A stretch of 64,000 bases of DNA, taken from NCBI RefSeq assembly GCF_021917145.1, contig NC_061076.1, positions 394,501-458,500 on the forward strand, read 5' to 3'. A program made the translations under genes and the position numbers. The notes under the pieces are model-generated. The model was not told the DNA's origin. It did no database searches and saw nothing but the letters and a program-made list of their open reading frames with translations. Of the stretch, positions 44,801 through 57,325 are shown in pieces. Within the stretch, counting starts at the first letter, position 1; the number at the start of each line of letters is the position of its first letter. This DNA comes from Hypomesus transpacificus (Eukaryota > Chordata > Actinopteri > Osmeriformes > Osmeridae).

Positions 44801-47800
44801 AATATGAACCTAATAAACAAGTAATCATGATTCATAGTTTATTTTTGACTTTTTCTGTTACTCTTTTTGATCCAAAAACAGCCTGAACTACTTAGCTTCA
44901 AAAAGGGATGGATGACAAGATTGTATGAAGATGGGCAGGTGAGTATGTACATACTTGCCTTGACCTACACAGAGTAAACACATACCATCATGACCTCATC
45001 CTCTATTGATGTTATAACTTTAAATGCTCTGGTATTTTTCTTATAGTGGAGGAAACACTGGTTTGTCCTGACTGACCAAATCCTGAGATTTTACAGAGAC
45101 TCTGTCGCCGAAGAGGTGCCTGGTTGTTTATCTGTTTGTCACATATTTGTAAATCTGCAGGGTTCTAAAGTCACCCATATTACAAAAAACATTGTCAATT
45201 TTATGAGGATGGATGGGGAAATGCAAGACAGCCCACACAGTGGTAACCCTGTATTGCTAGCGTCTGTGTACAATGTGACCTGCAACCCATTGCCACGCAT
45301 TACATTTTCAAAGAAAATTACAGTTCCACCATCTGAATGGGTATGGGTCAGGAATACTTAGCACCAAGTACTGGACACCACAAGGCTCAGGGCTGATGTG
45401 GTTGCCTTTCAAAGCTTTCTTTAAGCATTTATTTATTTTATAAATATTTTAATATGCTTCTATGAGAAATAACCTTCTACAATGATTATTGTGTGTGAAA
45501 TGCATATAATTTTCAGTGTTTTGTGTGTTCACAACAGGCAGCAGATATGGATGGCGAGATAAATTTGTCCTCTTGTTATGACATCACGGACTACCCAGCT
45601 CAGAGAAATTATGGGTTCCAGATCCATGTGAGTTCCTTTGATGCAGACTGATTATGGTGGTACAAATGAATTGCTTACAATAATATGTAGTGTAACTTTA
45701 TGCTAAAAGTAAAAATTTACATATAATGTGTGCTTGCAATCATCATTTGTACCTTTTTCTTCATATTATTTTACTTAAATTATTATTGCTATATGAGCAT
45801 CTTTAATACTAGATTATAAATATACTATTGTAGTTATACTGTCACTCTCCCTCCCAGACTGAAGAGGGAGTGTGCACGTTGTGTGCACTAACAGCTGGGA
45901 TACGACGCAGCTGGGTGCAAGCGGTGATGAAGACTGTGAGGCCCTTTGTCAACCCAGATGTTACCAGGTGAAGGAAAATGTATTTGTTATAAAAATTAAG
46001 ACCAAGTTACTTTGTACAGAATATATGAAAAACACTTTCATATATAAAAAGTACGAAATATATTATTGATTAAAAACATTTTGCTTCATTCGTACGAATA
46101 ACTTGCTTTGCGTTTGGTGTGAACACAGCATAAGAACAAATACTTCAGGATTCTATCGCACACATGGAAACCACATGACTAACTGGACTAACAGTGTTGA
46201 CTGTTTTCCTCAGCTCTAACCCAGACCAAAGTGCTCCACTGCGATCACAAGTTCCGAAATACAAAGGGCCGCAACCAGTGGAGGGAGCTGAGAAAACTGT
46301 GCAGCCGAAGAGCTGTGGTTTAGACTGTTGCCCAGAGAGGAGGTTGAAACCCTTTGACGGGACAGAGACGAGCCTCAAACAGGTCCAGCGGGAGGACCTG
46401 AGCAGAGGGAGACGAGGGACCTCTGGGGCCGGCGGCTCACCACCCTGCCCTGTGTCTTCACAAGGATTCTCCTCCACCAGCTCATCATTTCAGTGTCTCA
46501 GAGATATTGCATTGCTAGAGGCTTCACCTATTACCAAGTCTACAGAGACAGGTAATTATTATTATTAGTTATTATTTGTAACTGTAAAATTATTTTTATT
46601 TATTATTTGTAACTATTAAATACCATTAGTCATCATTAAAACAACACATACACTGATATGCTGACTTGAGTGTTTCGACATGGTTTTGACACGCAAACCC
46701 TTGTCTAAGAAAGGTCCCACTCCTCACAGTGCATTTCAAGGAATTTATTAAGTTGAGAGAGCAAAACTCTGTTAACATACCTTATAGAACTTTAATGTCT
46801 GTTTAGATGCTTACTTATGTGCTGTTGATCTATTCTGCTTTAGGTGTGACAGAAACACTTAAATATGGCGGTACTGAAAAAAAGGTTGAGGTTGATAGCT
46901 TTGAATCTACACCAGAGCTATCCAATGACAATCCCCCCGGAGTTCAGCTGGAGATGGAGGTAGAGACTACGCCCTTGAGAGAAGAGAGACCTGAACCGGT
47001 GGAGGAGAGAGCAAATCGATCCTCTAAACAGCTAGTCAAAGAGGTGTGTTTCTGTGTGATTGGTTCTTTAAATCCAACCCATTCATGTATTCATCCATTC
47101 ATGTCAGCAGTTCATCAGAACTGTGGACTCCCAAGTCAATTCATTCAGAGCAATATACATGTTCAACCCTTTATGTTATTATTACCCACCCTAACCCTTT
47201 ATATTATAACTAACCATAACCCGATATTATAAAGACAGTGGAGCAGCCAGAGTGGTAGTGTTGATGTTAAAGAAGGGTGCACCAACCTAATATTCAACAT
47301 AGCCAGTGAGACAACATGCTCGGAACACTCAAGATCTTTAAAATCTTATTTTCAAGGGTTTCAAATTTCGGCAATTAATTCATTTCATTCTAGATTCATG
47401 CATTAAACCTTCCTGACATTGCCACAGAATGCAGTAAAAATTAGCTTTTTGGAAAAATTGGGAAATAAGCAACTTACTGTTATGTAGTCCAAAAAACCTC
47501 GAATTTACATTTACATGTATTCATTTAGCAGACGCTTTTATCCAAAGCGACTTCCAAGAGAGAGCTTTACAAAGTGCATAGGTCACTGATAATAACAACA
47601 AGATAGCCCCACAGCATTGCGGGTAGTCAAAAACAAGAAGTACATATTGTGAACAACCAAAAAAATAGTGCTAAAGGGAAGAAACCATAAGAGCATGTAG
47701 TTAAACAAGTTAAATTACACAACATTAATCTTTAAGTGCAGGTGTACCTGTAGGAAAGCAATACAAATAGAATGAACTAAAATAGAATACAACAGTTTAA

Positions 47801-50800
47801 ACCAGCTACCACTAACCAACAAGAGCAACAGTCTAAGCAAGAGTCATTGTGATCCTTGAGGAAACTAGCGTTGGGTTCAGCAAACCATTCCTAAGTACCA
47901 TTGTACTCCCGGAACAAGTGCGTCTCGAGCCTTCTCTTGAAGGTGGAGAGACAGTCCGTGTCTCTGATGGAGGTGGGGAGTTGATTCCACCACTGGGGTG
48001 CCAGGCAGGAGAAGAGCTTGTGCTGGGACCGGGCGGTCTTGAGAGGTGGGACCACCAGGCGGTTGTCTGAAGAAGACCGTAGGTGGCGGGTGGGGGTGTA
48101 AGGCTGCAGGAGAGACTTGATGTAGTCGGGCGCAGTCCCGTTCACTGCTCGGAAGGTCAGTACCAGGGTCTTGAATCTGATGCGGGCCGTTATGGGTAGC
48201 CAGTGGAGGGAGATGAGGAGCGGGGTAACGTGGGAGCGTCTGGGTAGATTGTAGACCAGGCGGGCCGCTGCCTTCTGAATCCTCTGAAGAGGGCGGGTTG
48301 CGCATGATGGGAGACCGGCGAGCAGCGAGTTGCAGTAGTCCAACTTGGAGAGGACAAGTGCTTGGACAAGCAGCTGGGTGGAGTGCTCAGACAGGTATCT
48401 CCTGATCTTCCGGATGTTGTAGAGGGTGAATCTACACGACCGGGAGACCGCAGCAATGTGGGCCGTGAGGGAGAGCTCGTCATCCATGGTAACCCCAAGG
48501 TTCTTGGCAGAGGATGAGGGGGTCACCGTCGCAGATCCCAGGGTGATTGAGAAGTCATGGGAGATGGACGGTTTGGCCGGGATGATGAGAAGTTCCGTTT
48601 TGGCAAGGTTCAGCTGGAGGTGGTGCTCAGTCATCCAGGCGGAGATGTCTGCGAGGCAGGCCTCAATCCTAGCTGAGATCCCCGGATCGAATTTGTAATC
48701 TTGTCAAAATAGTAAAAGAAGTGAATTTTGTCAAAATAAGTGATAACGTTTTTAGTATATGGAATTGAATGTATTCCTTTGGGTGTCCACAATCATGAAT
48801 TAATCAGTAATGTAGAATACTTGAACATGGCTTTGGGCTTATGTATTAGTGTATAAGGTGTTGGATTAATAGTGGTACCGTACAATAATTGATCCTTCTA
48901 CTGTAATGACGTGTTTTGATCATGTTTATTTACAGTTGGAGAAGACACAGCTGGAGTTGACCAGAGTTCAACAGAGGAATCATAACTTGCAAGAACAAAT
49001 ACAAGAAGAGAGAGGACGCTATTTTAGGGAGGTACACCTTCTGCAGGTAAACACTGCATTGTGTTCACATGATACACTAATTTATCTGACTCCCTTTGCT
49101 TTGCCTTTCATGAGTCTTACTGTTTCTAATAAAATGTCTACAGAAAACCTATTTTTACTGTCCCTTAGAATGGCCTGCTGTCATCTCCCAATTCACCCTC
49201 TTCAGCACAAGCTAGTGCCTTTCAGCGGCTACAGAAACTGAACCAAGATTTGCGGTTTGAGCTGGAGGCTCAGAGGCGATGTCAGGAGGACGCGTGTGAG
49301 GCGGAGCTAAGAACAAGGGCTGAGTTGTTAGCTCTGCAGGCACAGGTGTTGAGTAGCAGTGAGGCTTCAGCGCTCGCATGCTGCGCCAAGGTGGAGCAGG
49401 AACATCAGAGCTCTCAGGAACAGTGGCAGGAGATGGAGGGCTGTGGAACTTCACTGCAAATGCAGCAGGTCAATAGTGAGAAACTCAGTGCGGCACCTCA
49501 TGCCCTCCAGCAGGAGGCGCTGTGTCTTAGGGAACAACTGCGAGAGGCGTCAACAAAACTGTGTGCCAATGAGAAGGCACAGGCGGAGAAGGAGGAGCAT
49601 CTACAGAAACACCTCAGATTACTGCAGGAGAGCCAGGATAGGGAGAGGAGAATCCTAGCTGCTGGTTTGGCACAGGCTGAGTGTCGTGCTCAACACCTGC
49701 AGGAGCAGCTGGATAGGGCGGAGCAGCAGGTGGAGATCTTCAGGAAGGGACATACGTCGGTCATGGGAGTTGTAGAAGTAGAACAACAGCTTCAAGAGGA
49801 GCTAACCCGCACAGTAGTTGCAGTGGGCGTGCTACAGGAGGAGAGGGCTCAGCTCAAGCAACACTGCCAAAAGTTACAGAAGCAGCTTTCCGAGGCTGAT
49901 AGACAGGTGAGCAAGCTGCAGAGCCGTCTGGAGACAGAGGAGACGGACTACTACAACCTGGAGCACTCTTACGAAAGGGCCTGTGAGGAGCTTCAGATAG
50001 CCGAGGGGCAGGCACGAGACAGGGAAGCTGTGGCATGTGATGTCAGGGAAGGCTACGAGAGCATTCTGGACAGGAAAGAACGAGAGCTAAGCGAAATTCT
50101 AGTTAAGATGGCAGCCTTAGGTAACAGCCTTGAAGAGACGGAAAGGAAGCTAAGTGAGGTAATGGAAGGATGCAGCTGTGCCTCCTCTGTAGTGGACACA
50201 AAGTCTTTAGAGCAGAAGGGTAAAAAACAACAAGTAACAGGGTCTCTGTTTAGAGTGACTGATAACAGACTGATCACATCCAGCAGTCTGAGAGCGTGGG
50301 AAACCCAGACGTCTCCCCACATCAACTGTCCTGATGAAGAACATGTAGATGGCAGCAAGTCTGGCATCGAGTGCTCCAGAGATCCTCCCTCTCCCGTTGA
50401 CCAGCACATTGTTGCTGCAGGGGACGACCCAGATAGTTTCATGTCTGTCATAAAGGGCCTTGAGAACAAGCTATATATGACAGAGGAGAAGCTGAGAGAT
50501 TTAACCCAAAGACTGAAGGAGCCGCAGGGCAGATGGAGCAGTACCGACCCCCACCTGCAGTCCCAGCTCACCCAGAGCCAGGCCACGGCCCAGCGTCTCA
50601 GCCTTCTGCTCCACAACCAGGCCAAGCAAAGCCGGACCTTTGCTCTGGAAACAGAGAGACGCACCAGGATGCTTGAAGGCCAGTTACAGGCAGCACTTGC
50701 AAGCGTACAAACCTGCCAAGAAACACTTACATCTCTGCTAAGAAACTGTGGCAAAAGTAACACAAAAACTGACAGTGCACTCTATGAATTTGAGATGCAG

Positions 50801-53800
50801 TTAGTTGCTGCTGCTGTCTGCCTCCGGCAGGGGGGGGTAGTGACTGAGGATCAACAGCGTGAGTGCTGTCGTTTTTACAAGGAGAGAGAAGAACTGATCG
50901 ACTATAAAATTTCACCGGAAGGTAATGGTTTGGGAAGTGGACCATACAAGTTTCCCCACAGTTTGCTCTCGGAGGATGGAATGGAACCGTTTGGTCAACT
51001 GTTAACCTTGGAAGCATCAATAATGGAAAGAATGGTGTCAATCCTACAAAGTCAAAATATCTCCCATGGTTTGGCTGACCTTTTGCTCACTGTGGATGAG
51101 GCTGATGTTGCACAAATGTACAAAAGTGTGCTTTTAAGAAGAAACGCAATAGAAGAAGAGGAAAGAATTCAGATCAGAGAATCAGAGCAGGAAATGATTG
51201 AAAGTTCTATTCATAGGGTCTGTACTAGAGCAGAATTGACATATTTAGCTTTAAAATTATTGCGTCGTTATGAGGACGGACTCAAAGGAGACCTGAAAGC
51301 TGATGACTCGAGCACTGCTCATCTACAGCAAGACTTCGAATCCTGTAGTGTAAGTGATGAGCTTCCCTCTACTCACATGAGTCCGGCTGACATCAGTCCA
51401 CCTGAGCTGGCCCCGTACGAGGAACACATGCAGCTCAAGGCCTCAAGCTTGGAAGAGGACGTACGGGAGAAGCTGCAGAATAGGGACACAGCTATCTTCT
51501 GTAAGGGCAAAGCAGAGAAACAACATGGCTGGGTGGAGAGTCTTGCAGCCCAGCTGCAGAGGAGAGCCACAGTCCTCCAGCAACTTTGCCAGAAAATCTC
51601 TAAACCAAAGATTAGTAATGTAGAACATGCCAGTGTGGATGACTCAGTCACAATCTCATACCCTCTGGAGCAGGTGTTAGTTCAGCTGCATATAACTTAT
51701 GTGGTTTTCAGGTTGTTCACGGATTATGAAATAGAGTTGCAACATTGCAAAACAGAAAATAAAAACCTGCAGTCCCTGTTCCATGAGGAGCAGCTTGCTC
51801 TTCAGGAGGAGCGGCAGAACTTCAGCTACTGTTTGTCTTGTCTTCAGATGGATAACAACACTCTGAGAGAAAGTTTGGAGTTGGCTAACATAAAGAGAAT
51901 GGCTGTAGAAAGCGAGACCCAGCAGAAAATAACTGTTCTTCTTGCAGATATTGACTCCATAGAGGACCGCCATGAGAGCCAAGTGCAAAAGCTAGAAGAG
52001 GTGTTCCAAAGAAAGCTGCGTGAACTGCAGCAGATCCACGAGGACGAAATGAAAGGACTACACAGACAACATTCCCAGTCTGGACTCAGTCCAGGCTCAG
52101 CCCTGCATGCAGATAAACTGGAAGTGGAAGGACATCAGTTGTTGGTGTCAACAATGAAGCAGCAAATCTCTGATTTTGAGACTCAAGTAAACACAATAAC
52201 AAAGAAGCTACAATGCAATTACTTAGAAGGAGATGAAGTTGCCATGAGAGAGGCTTGTGAGAAATACTTGGAAACAGTGAAGGTATGGAATATAACACCC
52301 TGACTATAATTATGAACTCTTAAAGAAATATACCAATTCAATGAAAGATTACAGCCATAACTGTCTTTTAACTCAAGTAGTCTAGATACATTAGTATTTT
52401 TTAGTGAGGACTTTCCATCTTCCAAGCATAATCAAGGATTAGGGTTTTCTTTGATTCTTGGGAATACCTTTTAATAAAGGAAAGTATATGTAAATTATAT
52501 ATTGGTATCAATTATATATAAATGACATGCCAAACTCTTAAGACTTTTTTTCATTGTACAGGCATCCTGTGAACAAGGATATACTGCCATGGTGGAGGTT
52601 TATCAAAGGATAGTGGGTGACCTGCAGTGGCGGCACCAGTTGGAGGTGGCTACAATCCTGAAAGAAAGAGACAGACTCTTGAAAGAGGAGACTTCTGCCA
52701 CTGTTGCTGGTAAAACAAGCCCATTGTCACCACTGGTTGGTGAGATATCCCCCCCGTTTCAGATGCTTGCCCTGCTGCTAGTTAGCCCTGCTGCTAGTTA
52801 GCCCTGCTGCTAGTTAGCCCTGCTGCTAGTTAGCCCTGCTGCTAGTTAGCCCTGCTTCCTGTTAGCCCTGCTGCTAGTTAGCCCTGCTGCTAGTTAGCCC
52901 TGCTGCTAGTTAGCCCTGCTGCTAGTTAGCACTGCTGCTTGTTAGCAAATCCCATATAGGTGCCTCTCCATACCCTGTTTGAACCCCTAATTAGTTTAGG
53001 TTGTCATAGTGTTCCTTTGAGAGTTATCTTTGGGTTTGCACCAAATTTGACCACACCAAATGTTTTAGAGAAAATAAAATACATTACATATCGAAGAGTT
53101 TTATGCATTTCTATATCTAGCGAAGTTAGCTATTGTAAACTACAAGTCTGCTAAAACTGTTATCAACTGGACATTCCTTTCTCTTCTTTGTATTGTTGAT
53201 AGCAATTGAAGCAATGAAGAAAGCGCACAAGGAGGATATAAGGAGGAGTCATCAATCTCCAAACAGCAGCGTCAGCTCAGACATAAGGACTCTGCGTGCT
53301 CAGTATGAGTAAGTGGCAGGGTTAGGGTTAGTGGGTTAGGGTTAGTGGGTTAGGGTTAGTGGGTTAGGGTTAGTGGGTTAGTGGGTTAGGGTTAGGGTTA
53401 GGGTCAGGGTTAGGGTTAGGGTTAGTGGGTTAGGGTTAGTGGGTTAGGGTTAGTGGGTTAGGGTTAGGGTTAGTGGGTTAGGGTTAGTGGGTTAGAGTTA
53501 GTGGGTTAGGGTTAGTGGGTTAGGGTTAGTGGGTTAGGGTTAGTGGGTTAGGGTTAGGGTTAGGGTTAGTGGGTTAGGGTTAGTGGGTTAGAGTTAGTGG
53601 GTTAGGGTTAGTGGGTTAGGGTTAGTGGGTTAGGGTTAGTGGGTTAGGGTTAGTGGCAGACGTGGGCATCTTGCTGGACTAAACCTGAATGAATTTGAAA
53701 GAATTTTTAAAAACTAAAATAATCTCTTCAGGTATCTACAGTTTTTTCAATTCTGTAATATGTTTCTAGGAATAAGTAGGCCCAATTCCTTATAGACTGA

Positions 53801-55562
53801 GACTGGGCCCTGAATCTGCTGGCGCTTTTGAAGAAGTCACTCACAAAATATTCTTTTGGCAATGCAGAGAGGAGCTTCAGTTGCTGCAGAGAGAGCTGGA
53901 GGTCTTATCTGAGCAGTACTCTCAGAAGTGCCTGGAAAACTCTCAGATAAGCCAGGCCCTGGAATCGGAGAGAGAAGCCCTACTGCTGCTGAGAGACAAC
54001 CAAGAACTCAGATCCCAGAAGCAGGTAAGCAAGTAAAAAATGAATTGAATACACTAAATATAGGATTGAGGCTAATACTTCTATAACATATTGTGCAGTA
54101 CATCTCTTTCAGGCATGGGGGACATGATGGGATAAAGGGGCACAGTGTTACTGGGGTCCCTAACCTGGTACCTGGGTTTATATTATGTAATATGTTGTAT
54201 TATTATAATACAGTAAATGAGGTGTCCATGTAGCTGTCTGCTGTGTAACCCATCCTCCTATTTCATCAGGCGCTGAATCAAAGACCGAAGACAAAGACAG
54301 AACAGGAGGTGAGTGGGGAGCAGACTGGCACAGAATACCAGGTACATGCAATTTAATTTAGTTCATTGATCACAAAGGGTTAGGGATGTTTACAACCTGA
54401 AGGCAATAACATTATTTGTAAAGCAGGTGACATTCTACTACCTTAGCTTACAAAAAAGAAAGAAGCACAACATATTTACATGTTTAATGTATGTTTCTGT
54501 TAAGGGCAGTTAAACAAAACTGCAATAGGTAACATTGTAAAATATATTCTAAAATGAGAAACAGCACCCCCAAATCTCTACAATAGAAATGTACTTGTAA
54601 ACAGCATAACAATATTTAAGGAATTCAAAATAATTTTTAATATGGCCTCTCTTTGAATTTTTTTGTTTATTACTTCCTTTGCAGCTTAATTAAAATCTCT
54701 TAAATACCGCCATTGTTGCCGGTCACGCAGTATTCACATAGCCCTAGGTTTCAAGTAAGCTCCCGATCTTACTTGGTTTTAAGGGGTGTATACCCCCTCG
54801 TCTTAGCCCTACCCCGAGCTCCAAAAGAGTATTGGGACACCACTAGCTCCCACGGGAACGCGCAAAATTAAGGGGAAGGGGTAACGGGGAGTATTGGGAT
54901 TCGGCCTAAATCTGTTTTTGTCATATTCTGTGCAGGACAAGGCATATGTTACAGACAAGCTCAAAGCTCTTTACAATGAGCTGAGTGATACACCAGGCCT
55001 CACCCCAGGCCTCACTCCAGGCCTCACCCCAGGCCTCACCCCAGGCCTCACTCCAGGCCTCACTCTAAGGGGCGTCAGTACAGGAAGAGGAGTGAGCCTG
55101 GAGGAGACTCAGGTCAGACCCACTGCTGCTCCAGAATATGGTAAGATATGTTAAACAATCATCAGCAGATTTGTTCAGGTAAGAGGACAATGAGTTGTAT
55201 TAATAATAGTAATATACAAAATGTGTTTTTACTGAAGTAAATATGCTAATGTGATTTTTTCTTCCTGGGTATGCTATATGTATACGCTCATTCCCATGTC
55301 TTAATTCAATGGGATTCCAGACACGGGGACTTCCAAAAGCAATTCAGATTTTCTGGAAAAAGAAAACACCTTAAGCAGACAAATTAGTGGGGTGAGAAAA
55401 GTAGGTTAAAATTATATGTGTTTGTACATGGATTAACAGGACATCAGTCTGAGTCTGAATCTTTTTCATGCTTCTGGCCTTTTTGTCTTCTTTCAATTTC
55501 AGAGTCTGAAAGAGGGTCTCTCTCCCCGAGAAAGCGTGCAGCTGTTTGAGTCTCTGGAGTAG
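41809..55562 (+). CDS. mprip: myosin phosphatase Rho-interacting protein, N-terminally truncated form
   Basis: Nineteen exons stay in frame to 1,829 residues: 41809-41877, 42661-42973, 43433-43544, 44319-44439, 44882-44938, 45047-45115, 45538-45627, 45858-45967, 46214-46551, 46844-47043, 48936-49046, 49169-52282, 52562-52709, 53203-53308, 53868-54024, 54270-54308, 54936-55140, 55321-55391, 55503-55562. Exon 1 (HPKTNRQNQKRRR) matches the end of the first PH region of MPRIP. A second PH domain follows at about residues 206-313 (FKKGWMTRLYEDGQ, WRKHWFVLTDQILRFYRD, DGEINLSSCYDIT, NYGFQIH), then VETTPLREE, then long coiled coils including ELEVLSEQYSQKCLEN and KSNSDFLEKE. MPRIP tethers myosin phosphatase and RhoA to actin. 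TRIOBP is the nearest alternative, but YEDGQ and ETTPLREE favour MPRIP. Exons for the first PH domain are absent, so the true start is unknown; 41809 is the first usable ATG. Confidence 0.85.
43672..43801 (-). mobile_element. tRNA-derived SINE, reverse orientation
   Basis: Read on the minus strand it has the head ggtggctgagcggtgaggga, then the cttcaccctacttgcctcag body and the agcgtctgctaaatg-type tail. It is the same family as the copy at 25203, with a deletion around the B box. It lies in mprip intron 3. Confidence 0.8.
47508..48686 (-). mobile_element. 5'-truncated L2-type LINE in mprip intron 10
   Basis: A minus-strand frame (47891-48634, continuing open upstream) encodes the C-terminal part of a reverse transcriptase: MTEHHLQLNLAKTELL, then KNLGVTMDD, ALVLSKLDYCNSLLAGLP, LHWLPI and WWNQLPTSIRD, the order typical of L2/CR1-group elements. 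The 3' tail carries the atttagcagacgcttttatc motif shared with fish SINEs. TCGAATTT flanks both ends (47500-47507 and 48687-48694), a perfect 8-base target duplication. It is antisense to mprip, and endonuclease and most RT sequence is missing. Confidence 0.88.
49169..52282 (+). other. mprip: giant cassette exon 12 of mprip (3,114 bases)
   Basis: One uninterrupted 1,038-codon exon, preceded by tcccttag and followed by GTATGG, is phase 0 at both ends. It encodes almost pure coiled coil rich in Glu/Gln/Leu (for example AELRTRAELLALQAQVLSS) in several segments separated by polar linkers. Exon 11 ends EVHLLQ and exon 13 begins ASCEQGYTAM. The familiar human MPRIP reads VLQATCERGF across that point, so the giant exon is an optional insertion in the canonical short protein (791 residues here without it). 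Confidence 0.85.
52770..52946. repeat. 15-base minisatellite x 12, mprip intron 13
   Basis: The unit cctgctgctagttag is repeated about 12 times. It begins 60 bases after the exon 13 donor and contains an in-frame tag in each unit, so it cannot be read through. Confidence 0.93.
53315..53656 (+). repeat. telomere-like TTAGGG array, mprip intron 14
   Basis: About 340 bases are built of ttaggg and ttagtggg units, with runs of pure ttaggg. The G-rich strand is plus. It starts within about 10 bases of the exon 14 donor, whose own sequence gtaagtgg resembles the gttagtgg unit. Confidence 0.93.
54993..55064 (+). repeat. coding minisatellite, 12 bases x 6, mprip exon 17
   Basis: Six in-frame units of ccaggcctcacc (or actc) encode PGLT repeats between LYNELSDT and LRGVSTGRG. 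Confidence 0.92.
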
Positions 55563-56998
55563 ATCTACTGTTGTTTGTAGAGGTTGTAAGTGTGAGTTAG
55601 TGTGCCTGCCTCTGATTCTGTCTCTCTGTGTGTTAGTGTCAGTGCTTGTTCAAATATGGTTTTGTGAATTGGTTAATGTTGAATGTTTTTCTCGATAAAT
55701 TGAGTAGTAAATTGTAACATGGAATGAGCATGTCTGTGTAGGGGGTTAAATATTGGCCAAGCAACCAACACGAATTCCCCTGTGGTTTAAAGGAAGATGG
55801 GAAACTGAACAGTGTATTAGCATGAACCAAATAATGCCAATACCAATAGAATTCCAGGTATTTAACAATGGGTTAAATCAGAGCAAGAATGGTCAAAGTA
55901 AGGTTAAATGAAACACACATTTAATATCATTGCAAATGAATGAAATCAATTACAAGGCAAACATGTTACAAAATGAAGGTTTTAAATCTTACCCACTCTA
56001 CCGTGATCATTGTAAATCAGAGAGAAAGCAAGAGGTGAGCAAGGAGTAGGACAGTAGGACAAGGGAGAACTGAGGAGAAGGTCTCAGGAGATGAAGAATC
56101 CAAATAACAATGCATTACAATTCCCTTTATACACAAGAACAACCAATCAGACCACATCTTGAATGGGGTGTGAGAGCCATCAAGTTGAGACCGTCCAGAA
56201 ACTCCAGACTTTAGCATATGAGAGGTGGGGGCAGGTTTGACACCCAGCCTTACATCTGTAACAATAATGTAATGTCACATGTTACTTGTAATTAATATTA
56301 CCAAAACACAGGACACACAAAACATCTTTGGATTTGTAAATGATGAGGAAGAATTTAAAGCATCTGTAAAAAATGGTCTGATAATGTGGTCGTGTATGTG
56401 CGCTAAAGAATGAGAAAAGCATAGTTAAATTAAATGTTAAATGTTGCTTTTAGTGACCGTAAATCCCTTGTAATCTTTTTGTCATATGGCTTTTTATTTT
56501 TTTATTAAAGTTTAAGTTTTTATGCTATTACTTCCATTTCCCCAAACAACTTTATAGCAGACAATCTACGTGAGTGTGCTAACAGATGTTGTGGATTTCA
56601 ATTCTTGCAATAATCACATAATTGTGGGCATTTAAACTTATTTACATTAAAGTCAAATAATATGTTATTGTAACATAATTGTTATACTTACATATCTAAG
56701 AAATACAATCTGATGCTGTTATCCATGTACATTTGTCATGGAGATGGAGGAATTACTATTTAGTTTGAGATCTGTATTTCATTCATGTCTCATCTGAGCT
56801 CGTGAGCTGTTAGGCCAACCCTGACCACTAGACTTCGCCCTTCTCTACATTTACAGCACACAGCTTTTTTACACTTTTAAAGAGCAAAGAAAAACCAACT
56901 GATTCTCAACAGTATCCACACAGACGTGACAACACAAAACTTGGGTACAGCTGCTCGCCAATCGATGCATGACTTGCTTCCATCTCGTAAACCAGAAT

Positions 56999-57325
56999 GC
57001 AACCTTAACTAACTAACCTAACCCTAACCCTAACCCAGAATGGAACCCTAACTAACTAACTAACCTAACCCTAACTAACCTAACCCTAACTAACCTAACC
57101 CTAACTAACTAACCTAACCCTAACCCAGAATGGAACCCTAACTAACTAACCTAACCCTAACTAACTAACTAACTAACCTAACCCTAACTAACCTAACCCT
57201 AACTAACCAAACCCTAACTAACTAACCTAACCCTAACTAACTAACTAACCTAACCCTAACTAACTAACTAACCTAACCCTAACTAACTAACTAACTAACC
57301 TAACCTAACCCTAACTAACCTAACC
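56999..57325 (-). repeat. degenerate CCCTAA/CTAACTAA array
   Basis: Units of ctaaccctaac and ctaactaac are interspersed with cagaatggaaccc. The C-rich strand is plus, opposite to the array at 53.3 kb. It has more taac tetramers than true telomeric units. Confidence 0.9.

Noticed and set aside
50053-50763. 236-residue minus-strand frame
   Set aside because: It is antisense to the mprip giant exon, whose coiled-coil reading is clearly the coding one.
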